Assembly: GCA_947488295.1 (NCBI GenBank)
Contig: CANKYU010000001.1
Location: forward strand, 558,001 to 622,000
Direction: 5' to 3'
Source of the DNA: an uncultured Anderseniella sp.
Lineage (GTDB): Bacteria > Pseudomonadota > Alphaproteobacteria > Rhizobiales > Aestuariivirgaceae
DNA: 64,000 bases
Part shown: positions 59,901 through 64,000 of the stretch, one piece after another
Numbering within the stretch: position 1 is the first letter of the stretch
Layout of the letters: each line of letters starts with the position of its first letter
Program-made: the position numbers and the translations under genes
The notes under the pieces: model-generated
Seen by the model: only the letters and a program-made list of their open reading frames with translations
Databases searched by the model: none
Told to the model about the DNA's origin: nothing

Positions 59901-59957
59901 TATGGTGAGGATGTTGAGCAGCACTCAGGCAACCTGAAGGTTGGCATTGATTTCTAG
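50934..59957 (+). CDS. Giant autotransporter with glycine-rich repeats
   Basis: 3007 residues from the ATG at 50934 (GGGGAG upstream). A signal peptide (LKTSVCIAAIVLGASAG, cleavage after VQA) leads into a passenger of about 2,700 residues. It is made of ~39 modules with the core AQS-(V/I)-GGGGG-x-GG. The C-terminal ~270 residues form an autotransporter beta-barrel beginning near SCATDAEQYGALREGECYW and ending KVGIDF, with the terminal Phe needed for BAM recognition. It should be a surface adhesin or biofilm protein. Repeats degrade toward the barrel. It is the largest gene here, just downstream of three c-di-GMP genes. Confidence 0.92.
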   Translation: MNSRHRMPVRRARHLKTSVCIAAIVLGASAGNVQACVSGPNANELVCSGDQSDGVKLTLGTVGVVDVDDTDNYPAAGTPGTVIVKDLTSEIHPILTTGISITRGLSILGIFEGVPTDYAPLTVEVEGADIATVDAIGVIVETIGGTNQAGGDIDVSLDAQTTINTRSFFGIETSLHGVFVNSVGGRGENGGTDFIGNGDSGDNGQPGGNVTIDSSANITTDAEGSAGLFGRSQAGHGGDGGDSDTIGSGGDGGLGGDNADVEVKISNYGTIITKKGTSSGIIVQNNGSYGGDGGSGGFIAGGGGDGQSGGNGGLAEALNNGQIETDGFKSHGVFVQSVGGFGGDGGSSAALVGYGGNGASAGNGGQLIATNNGDISTKGAYAKGIFAQSVGGGGGAGGDADGIVALGGIGSVGGYGGDVKVINTGTIETASHDADGIFAQSVGGTGGDGGDSGGLVSIGGSSKGGGDGGTVEVSNLGTVTTKGNLSHAILAQSVGGGGGTGGFAGGVVSVGGSAADAPGGNGDTVTVSLNGPGSVATLGDDAIGVFAQSVGGGGGHGGSAVAVGAFVSFAMGGAGGAGGDAGDVSVNDCGVDGTGTADCSSHAAADAPTGTIVTTGDRSHGIQAQSIGGGGGSGGFSASLAIGPAAASVAIGGSGGDGGAAGAVDVVSDSQITTGGFGAHGIMAESIGGGGGTGGFAGSLSISEGISASLSVGGSGGSGGTGKAVTIEASGDILTTGDNSYGILAHSIGGGGGTGGFSFSASLSGVASLGMAIGGDGGDGQDAGSTTVTNQRSVTTQGHHSHGIVAQSVGGGGGSGGFSVAGSGSGGVAGALSLGGSGESGGNGAAASITSQGTVITQGDHSFGLMAQSVGGGGGAGGFSVSGTFGSVGALGVDVGGSGGGGADASTASVTSNGNVQTEGDFSHAIVSQSIGGGGGSGGFSIGVAISESVAGAVNLGGSGGKGGSASTAMVAAAGTVATHGHQANGVLAQSIGGGGGNGGFAISAALSGDVSLGFGMGGSGAMAGDGDVVTVTTDAMVMTTGDVAHAIVAQSIGGGGGNGGFSVDANLTAGPVAAGAAVGGSGDGGGDAKAVNVTARDSVVATGRSSSAIVAQSIGGGGGNGGFAGSLSGALGDGVAASVSVGGSGGGGGEAGDVMVFLEGSDAVTGTSNHHAIGVVAQSVGGGGGNGGLGLSLSMSTESQANIGVAVGGSGGGGAAAGKAGITSEHTIITEGDHSTALLAQSLGGGGGNGGLAVAGALSTGASSTDVTVGVGGSGGGAGNADTATIISSGNISTQGKKSVGIHAQSIGGGGGNGGLSIAGSFSVAEGSRNLGVSVGGSGGGGGTADAVTVTHTGQSVQTQGEDAHGIWAQSIGGGGGNGGISVAAAFSLGDNSANLSASIGGSGGDGQTSSTVDVTAGGAITTHGTAAIGIYAQSIGGGGGTGGASFTGTAGTGQTGNVNFSLGGSGGDGADSDIVTVKSSAAITTYGAKSHGVSAKSVGGGGGDGGLAFSGSVAAAASGDSSSTSLSASIGGSGDGGGDGSGVVVTNNGNIRIEGQKASGLRAQSVGGGGGSGGLSLSARYVGDQSRNVDFTLGGSGAGGGNGGMVELYNVLAETAPAGSIAPTITTLGHDSDAIFAQSVGGGGGDGGVSGAVEIGSASQNTSATISVGGQGGGGGDGGKVIVNNDGALFTLGQESNGITAQSVGGGGGDGGSTLSFIRVSNPTDSDNKNINVSATVGGNGGSGGTGGVVEIDNTGAIHTTDHLSNGIFAQSVGGGGGTGGSARSMFVVGSIAPFASFPGVSSGENNTTLNMGVAVGGDGGDGNFAGQVQVTNTADILTEGADAYGIIAQSVGGGGGVGGAGDFGLPKNLVPTETIAGEATDDFVEVAESISAAGGSGGLKAITISVGGSGGSANDGGEVIVNNGDKALNDAANVMTLGDGSIAILAQSVGGGGGIAGTADIGTTGKVGIAQLGGGGGDGKAVTVNQFGDISTYGTSAVGIFAQSVGGGGGKAGAVQRGFDDIGLGLALSVGSGGASGDGGAVNVTSEGVIMTAGSGATGILAQSIGGGGGVGQICDDDLTNGPACAGGGGDGSSLGTGIGISFAGSSGGSGSAGDVTVSHTGSIIAGTDGSGGDVDGAYGVFAQSSGGTSGGNVAISTTGEVMTFGDSSHALYAQSSGTSDVGNVTVTHTKGDLLTTGAGSHIAFAELTPLGDNTGLSTAGKTAKVELVSPDEGVSARTSGEGSHIAYASAKGGDGAAPGGDGGAAGDVVVNSEYDLITEGEGSRPVLAESLGGNGEAGSDAIISGADGSKGGNAGASGKVTVTTSGNIETSGTGSTAVEARSIAGTVGAGGMGLGSGADGADGDGAASGDVSIVSTAQVITLGDDAHGLVAESSSPSGAAGAVGVSASGNVLVRGLNADAISALSSGASGQGNITVEFDGDFLVGGTGSGVAVRMDGGQDNSFTNHGSMSALSGNALVATTGNDTVSNFGLFAGNFDLGSGTNSFGNNAGAMLYTGETADLGGGTLTNDGMLSPGGRNVIVTTQVTGDFVQTETGELELDLRLGDEESDLILISGTASVHGEIQPFLEELMETDVPITVLTADGGVTDAGLDVRDLPAVDYSAVIDGNNLQISARPRFDEVGTAPGDAAMGDFFDRILNAGAATPLDDVMLGLANITNTEELDAALSSLNPEPYLVQLQNLVFTSHGFGNNLMSCATDAEQYGALREGECYWGKLAATEVIQHGDSDTVASHSKHFGISGGVQYALDDVQRLGLAFGYQRSDGSARGDTSFTGNTFQAGAVYKYQQDNLLGAIGVYGGYNWNDYTRRVATPALSGTAEGDQDQGYLSARIRAAMVHDVGAFYVKPVVDVDFTFLHTFSISETGVGAVNAVADDHTQFLATATPALEFGGEIDLADGGLIRSWTRIGAIIRSDDEVSVPFTFAGAPDGVSGFVLSDEFDQVAATVGIGFDILTVQGLSIGLKYEGQYGEDVEQHSGNLKVGIDF
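51460..58250 (+). repeat. About 39 tandem coding repeats of the autotransporter passenger
   Basis: Each unit is roughly 45-80 residues: a beta strand such as GDHSHGIVAQS, the loop VGGGGGSGGFS, a hydrophobic strand, a second glycine turn VGGSGGDGG, and strands ending in a T-T-x-G segment. I counted 31 units with the full glycine loop and eight degenerate ones at the end. The first three units are also divergent. The pattern fits a beta-helix with glycine loops. Confidence 0.85.
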
Positions 59958-59982
59958 AACAAACGGGATTGTGAGGATGCAT

Positions 59983-60516
59983 ATGCGTAGTTGGGCACAG
60001 ATTGCAGTGGCGGGTGCTTTGTTGACTGGTGGTGCACATTCCACCCTGGCGCAGACAACGCAGAATGCACCGGCACCGGCTGCGAAGACGGGTACCGTCA
60101 TAACCGGCTGGAATGTGAGTTGCGCGACACCGCAGGCTGCCGGCAAACTGGTGTGCGAAGTCAACAATTCCGTGCGGGTAACGCCGAGCAATTCGCGGTT
60201 CGTCTCCGTCGCCATACGTCCGAACGGCAAAGCGGACAGGAAAATTCTGGTCGCGTCCCTGCCGCACGGCGTGCTGTTTACAGCCGGCGTCAAACTCAAG
60301 GTTGACGGTAAGGACGCCGGTAAGCTCGAAATGCTGACAAGTGACCAGAACGGCGCCTATGCACGCACAACACTGTCTGCCGAACTTGCCAATGCGATGA
60401 AGGCGGGCAAGACGTTCACCGTCGTGTTTGACGGCACAAACGCGAAGCGTTTTACGGTCGGACTGCCGCTGGCAGGGTTCACGGCTGCATACAACAAGAT
60501 GTCGGGCGGCAGTTAG
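59983..60516 (+). CDS. Invasion-associated locus B (IalB) family protein
   Basis: 177 residues from the ATG at 59983, with GAGG seven bases upstream. A signal peptide (RSWAQIAVAGALLTGGA) is followed by the IalB domain (VITGWNVSCATPQAAGKLVCEVNN, with its paired cysteines, and LPHGVLFTAGVKLKVDG). IalB of Bartonella promotes erythrocyte invasion, but homologues are common in free-living alphaproteobacteria, where the role is unknown. It starts 25 bases after the autotransporter stop and may share its transcript. Confidence 0.88.
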   Translation: MRSWAQIAVAGALLTGGAHSTLAQTTQNAPAPAAKTGTVITGWNVSCATPQAAGKLVCEVNNSVRVTPSNSRFVSVAIRPNGKADRKILVASLPHGVLFTAGVKLKVDGKDAGKLEMLTSDQNGAYARTTLSAELANAMKAGKTFTVVFDGTNAKRFTVGLPLAGFTAAYNKMSGGS

Positions 60517-60555
60517 GCCGGGTTGCCACCACAGGTGACGGACTGCGGTCTCGCC

Positions 60556-61968
60556 TCAGCTCTCGAAATGAGTGGCGCCGCGGCGGTTTTCGTCCAGTGG
60601 CAGGTTTGAATAAAACGGATCGTGTGCGCGCTGTTCGCATTGCTGGCGCGGGCACAGCCGGCAATTGACGCCGATTTCAGTCACCATTCGCGTCGCCTTC
60701 GGGTCGATGGTGATGCCGTAGATGGTTTCCTGCGAATACTCGATCGAACATCCAAGAGACACAGCAAGGCGCTTGTCTTCGGTTGAATACCTTGTGGTCG
60801 GCCGGTCCACGGTGCGGTTGACAGTCAGGTAGCGGCTGTTGTCCGGCATCTCGACGATCTGGGTCATGATGCGGCCCGGCACGCGAAAACAATAGTGAAT
60901 ATCCAGGCGCGGACAGGCGCCGCCATAACGGGCCAGCTGTATCGGTGTCACGTTGAAGCGCTTGGAAATGTTTCCGGCCCGGTCGACCCGCAGGAAGAAG
61001 AACGGAATACCCTTTTTCCCCGGTCTCTGCAGTGTCGTCAGGCGATGGCAGACCTGCTCATAGGAAACCGAAAACAGAGCCGACAGCCTGTCGATGTCGT
61101 ATTTGGCCTGCACCGCCTCCTTGAAGAAATCACCGTACGGCATCATCAGCGCGGCGGCGAAATAGTTGGCCAGCTCCACGCGGCAGCGCGACGCCATGCG
61201 TTCGCTGGACTGCAATTTGTCCGACAATTGTTCACTGAGAATGTCAGGAAATTCAATCAGCGCGATCATGTGTGCCAACTGAAAGACGCGGTTGTTGTAA
61301 TCCAGCCCGTCGGACAGCTGTATCTGCTTTTTGTTGCGGTTGTAGTAGCGTAGCGATATGCCGAGCTGCTCGGCGCGCACCTGCTTGACGTCAATGTTCA
61401 GCCGGTCCTTGAGATGGGATTTGAGTGCGCCGTACATTTCCTGACGATCAGGTGTCCCTTGCCCCCAGAACTGTTCGGCACACTGCTCGAGCGTGGGGAA
61501 ATGGTTGTTGTTCCTGCGGAAGAAGTCATGCACGCCCTGCTCGATGGAGAATGACGCTTCCATGGTGTCCGACATGGCTTCGTTCTGTTCTGCCAGCCGT
61601 TCGCCGAACGTGCGGTAGGCATTGAAGATGTTCAGCATGCCGCGCACCAGATTGGGCGATCCTTCAAGTGCGCTGCGCAACTCTTCCACGTCCGGCGGCT
61701 TATCTCCGAAAGCCGGATCCCTGGTGACTTCGCGCAATTCACCGAGCAGCATGGCTGCATCGGAATTGGTGAGATCACGCCAGTTGATGCCGAAATTATC
61801 TGCCAGGCTGATGAGGAATTTCAGCGAGGCGCTGCGCTGGTTGCGCTCCACAAGATTGACGTAGCTGGGGCTCACGCCCAATGCCTTGGCCAGGTCTGCC
61901 TGGGTCAGGCCATCACTTTGACGCAACTCGCGCAGCTTGGGGCCGATGAATATTTTCTGTCCTGCCAT
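60556..61968 (-). CDS. ScfR-type (short-chain fatty acyl-CoA) XRE transcriptional regulator
   Basis: 470 residues. An N-terminal Cro/C1 helix-turn-helix (LTQADLAKALGVSPSYVNLVERNQR) is followed by an ImmA/IrrE-like domain that lacks the HExxH zinc site (LAHMIALIE in its place). The C-terminal DUF2083-type domain has the cysteine cluster CRLCPRQQCEQRAHDP. Relatives such as RamB, PrpR and MccR sense acetyl-, propionyl- or methylcitrate-pathway acyl-CoAs. A role in regulating the adjacent malate thiokinase genes is inferred from position only. Confidence 0.88.
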   Translation of the reverse strand: MAGQKIFIGPKLRELRQSDGLTQADLAKALGVSPSYVNLVERNQRSASLKFLISLADNFGINWRDLTNSDAAMLLGELREVTRDPAFGDKPPDVEELRSALEGSPNLVRGMLNIFNAYRTFGERLAEQNEAMSDTMEASFSIEQGVHDFFRRNNNHFPTLEQCAEQFWGQGTPDRQEMYGALKSHLKDRLNIDVKQVRAEQLGISLRYYNRNKKQIQLSDGLDYNNRVFQLAHMIALIEFPDILSEQLSDKLQSSERMASRCRVELANYFAAALMMPYGDFFKEAVQAKYDIDRLSALFSVSYEQVCHRLTTLQRPGKKGIPFFFLRVDRAGNISKRFNVTPIQLARYGGACPRLDIHYCFRVPGRIMTQIVEMPDNSRYLTVNRTVDRPTTRYSTEDKRLAVSLGCSIEYSQETIYGITIDPKATRMVTEIGVNCRLCPRQQCEQRAHDPFYSNLPLDENRRGATHFES

Positions 61969-62052
61969 TCCAAGATCGAGCCAGCTATTGCAGCGTTAGT
62001 CAAGTTTGTAATTCATGAAGTTGACTTGTTGACTTCGGTCGGACTGCAGACA

Positions 62053-62787
62053 TCATGCTGCCTGGTCTGTATTCCCGGATGCGCTGTCTTCAAGCGGCAG
62101 CAGGATCACGTTTTCACACCCGCAAAGGCGGTCACAAACAGGGGTTTCATTGGCGGCGGTATCCAGGCCGGCCCCTGCAATGGTGGTGTACCAGAGCGCA
62201 TCGGCCAGGGCTTCTTCGTCAACCAATGCGGCACCTGCAGTGTTTATCAGACACGCATCCGGTTTCATCCTGTTCAGGCGCAGCGCATCGATGAGATGAC
62301 TGTTTTCCGGGTGCGCCGGGCAGTGCAGGGACACAAAATCCGACTGGCCCAACAGGTGATCAATGTCGTCAACCTGTGCTGCGTTGAGGTGGTCAAGGTC
62401 TTCACCCGGCACCGCTGAACGGTTGTGAACCACAATCTTCATGCCGAAGCCGAAGTGCGCCTTGCGCGCTGTTTCGCGCCCGGTACGTCCGAAACCGATG
62501 ATGCCCAGGGTCTTGCCGGAGAGTTTCCGGCCTCCCATCAGCATGAGCCTGATGGCTGTTTCAGCTTTGCTCTCACACATGTTTTCGACTGTGCCGGTCG
62601 CCATGTCGTTGGTATCCTTCGCCCTGCCGGCACTGACGAAACTGGCATCGGCGTATTGGTTTCCGATCGTCTTCAACAGCGGGTTGCTCGGGCCAGGCGC
62701 CGATGCGCCGGGGATGCCCGTTACAGCCGGAAACATGACAGCACATCCTTTCCTGGCCGAGTTCAATGCGGTTTCATTTGTGACCAT
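62053..62787 (-). CDS. Degenerate D-2-hydroxyacid dehydrogenase-like protein
   Basis: 244 residues from the ATG at 62787, shorter than the ~320 of the family. The Rossmann motif GIIGFGRTG (residues 95-103) and DFVSLHCPAHPENSHLID are clear. The catalytic Arg of the NTARG motif is Gly185 (INTAGAALVDE), the GLDVFE glutamate position is Ala212, and the LPH histidine is Leu232, so the full Arg/Glu/His triad is missing. The N-terminal domain is also about 50 residues short. The frame is open throughout, so it is not an ordinary broken gene. It lies ten bases after mtkB, the position where serine-cycle clusters often carry hydroxypyruvate reductase. Confidence 0.75.
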   Translation of the reverse strand: MVTNETALNSARKGCAVMFPAVTGIPGASAPGPSNPLLKTIGNQYADASFVSAGRAKDTNDMATGTVENMCESKAETAIRLMLMGGRKLSGKTLGIIGFGRTGRETARKAHFGFGMKIVVHNRSAVPGEDLDHLNAAQVDDIDHLLGQSDFVSLHCPAHPENSHLIDALRLNRMKPDACLINTAGAALVDEEALADALWYTTIAGAGLDTAANETPVCDRLCGCENVILLPLEDSASGNTDQAA

Positions 62788-62797
62788 CGTCAGATCC

Positions 62798-63688
62798 TCA
62801 CGCCGCTTTGCCCTGCACACTGTGCACGGTTGCGCCGATCTCCGACGGATTGGGTACAATCGCAACGCCGACCTCGCGCAGCAACTCGACCTTTTCCGGC
62901 GCGCTTTCCCCGAATGCAGAGATGATCGCACCGGCATGTCCCATGCGCTTGCCCTTGGGTGCGGTGAGGCCCGCCACATAGGCGATGACCGGTTTGGTCA
63001 TGTGATCGCGGATGAATTCTGCCGCTTCTGCCTCCTGCGGTCCGCCGATCTCGCCGATCAGCACAACTGCCGAAGTGTCGTCATCGCGTTCAAACAGCTC
63101 CAGAATGTCCCTGAACGATGAGCCGTTGATCGGATCGCCACCAATGCCGACACTGGTTGAAACACCAATGCCCAGCTCTTTCATCTGTGCGGCGGCTTCA
63201 TAGCCGAGCGTGCCGGAACGGCCCACGACGCCGATCGATCCGGGCAGATAGATATGGCCCGGCATGATACCGGCCAGGGCTTCGCCCGGCGTGATGATGC
63301 CGGCACAGTTCGGGCCGAGCAGCCGCATGCGCTTGCCTTCGCGGTACCGGCGCATGAACCGTTTGACGCGCATCATGTCCTGGGCCGGGATACCATCGGT
63401 GATCGAGACACACATGTCGATCCCGGCGTCAGCGGCTTCCATGATTGAGTCCGCGGCAAACGGCGGCGGCACAACAACCAAGCTTGCCGTTGCCCCGGTG
63501 GCGGCAACAGCTTCCTTGACGGTATTGAAAACCGGTTTTCCCATCGCCGTTTCGCCGCCACGACCGGGCACGACGCCACCGACTACATTGGTGCCGTATT
63601 CGATCATTTCCCGGGTGTGAAACTGCCCGATGCGTCCGGTGATGCCCTGGACAATCATAGGCGTGGTTTTGTTGATCAGAATGCTCAT
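62798..63688 (-). CDS. mtkB: Malate-CoA ligase (malate thiokinase) alpha subunit, MtkB/SucD family
   Basis: 296 residues. Family motifs are [22 protein letters not shown] at the N-terminus, [45 protein letters not shown], and the phospho-histidine region [13 protein letters not shown]. The insertion [13 protein letters not shown] and the overall run match MtkB of methylotrophs better than SucD of the TCA cycle, by memory. The reaction is malate + ATP + CoA to malyl-CoA. Its start overlaps the beta-subunit stop by four bases. Confidence 0.85.
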   Translation of the reverse strand: MSILINKTTPMIVQGITGRIGQFHTREMIEYGTNVVGGVVPGRGGETAMGKPVFNTVKEAVAATGATASLVVVPPPFAADSIMEAADAGIDMCVSITDGIPAQDMMRVKRFMRRYREGKRMRLLGPNCAGIITPGEALAGIMPGHIYLPGSIGVVGRSGTLGYEAAAQMKELGIGVSTSVGIGGDPINGSSFRDILELFERDDDTSAVVLIGEIGGPQEAEAAEFIRDHMTKPVIAYVAGLTAPKGKRMGHAGAIISAFGESAPEKVELLREVGVAIVPNPSEIGATVHSVQGKAA

Positions 63689-64000
63689 GACGCCGCCGCA
63701 AGTTTTGAGGGAACGTGGCCGGCCTTGCAGATTTGCACCGACTTTTCGGCGGCTTCGGCCAGGGTGGCTGCCGTGGCTATTGGCAAGCCGCTGTTTTCCA
63801 GTATCTGCATGCCCTTTTCGACATTCGTCCCCGCGAGGCGGACGATCACCGGCAAATCAAGGGAAGTCGATTGAATGGCCTGCACGACACCTTCCGCGAC
63901 CCAGTCGCAGCGATTGATACCGGCGAAAATGTTGACCAGGATTGCGCTTACCTTGTCATCGGAGCGCACCAGATTGAATGCTTTCGCTACCCGTTCCGGA
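63685..64000 (-). CDS. mtkA: Malate-CoA ligase beta subunit, C-terminal fragment (MtkA/SucC family)
   Basis: Only the last ~105 codons are inside the window; the frame is open to base 64000. [19 protein letters not shown] and [17 protein letters not shown] are the C-terminal CoA-ligase beta-subunit motifs; the ATP-grasp domain is outside. MtkA rather than SucC is inferred from the partner gene. Confidence 0.82.
   Translation of the reverse strand, partial: PERVAKAFNLVRSDDKVSAILVNIFAGINRCDWVAEGVVQAIQSTSLDLPVIVRLAGTNVEKGMQILENSGLPIATAATLAEAAEKSVQICKAGHVPSKLAAAS

Overview
The window looks like chromosomal DNA of a GC-rich alphaproteobacterium, most likely in the Hyphomicrobiales (Rhizobiales) and probably free-living. 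Supporting signs are CpdR ending in Ala-Ala beside an N-formylglutamate amidohydrolase-like gene and tRNA-Val, an IalB-family protein, an ScfR-type regulator, malate thiokinase of the serine-cycle type, a small RNA that looks like the rhizobial alpha-r8/MmgR family, and a ROSE-type thermometer in front of an hsp20 gene. No ribosomal RNA gene or insertion sequence was seen. The assignment is by recognition, without database comparison.

Layout. 0-10 kb: the 3' end of an indolepyruvate ferredoxin oxidoreductase, a Crp/Fnr regulator, then a LIV-type ABC transporter operon (G-H-M-binding protein-F) bracketed by two acyl-adenylating enzymes, suggesting uptake and CoA activation of an organic acid. 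10-23 kb: housekeeping genes (ferrochelatase, SPFH/NfeD pair, galU/galE, a lytic transglycosylase with a catalytically empty SGNH-like partner, gltBD). 23-31 kb: threonine aldolase, a heat-shock locus with an RNA thermometer, a lysophospholipase-like hydrolase, a sulfotransferase-like gene, hisN-like, a small RNA, an acetyltransferase, an amidohydrolase, cpdR and tRNA-Val(GAC). 31-38 kb: an accessory block with a Crp-like regulator divergent from a Spy-like periplasmic protein, GFA and DJ-1/GlxA genes, and a GtrA/GtrB-like membrane glycosylation cassette.

38-50 kb: c-di-GMP genes, a DUF808 protein, a VOC protein, a retron (promoter, structured msr-msd RNA with matching a1/a2 repeats, and reverse transcriptase), a two-component system with a palindromic candidate operator, a large palindromic MITE-like repeat, and an EAL protein translationally coupled to acetolactate decarboxylase. 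50-60 kb: one 3,007-residue autotransporter built from about 39 glycine-rich modules. 60-64 kb: an IalB-like protein, an ScfR regulator, a degenerate D-2-hydroxyacid dehydrogenase and malate thiokinase (mtkB complete, mtkA cut by the window edge).

The strongest candidate for a little-described system is the retron at 41.86-43.37 kb. Its RNA can be folded by hand, its promoter places the transcript start just before repeat a1, and no separate effector gene is adjacent. Other notable signals are the small RNA at 28.7 kb, the ROSE thermometer at 25.6 kb, and two enzymes that have lost their catalytic residues (15.9 and 62.1 kb).
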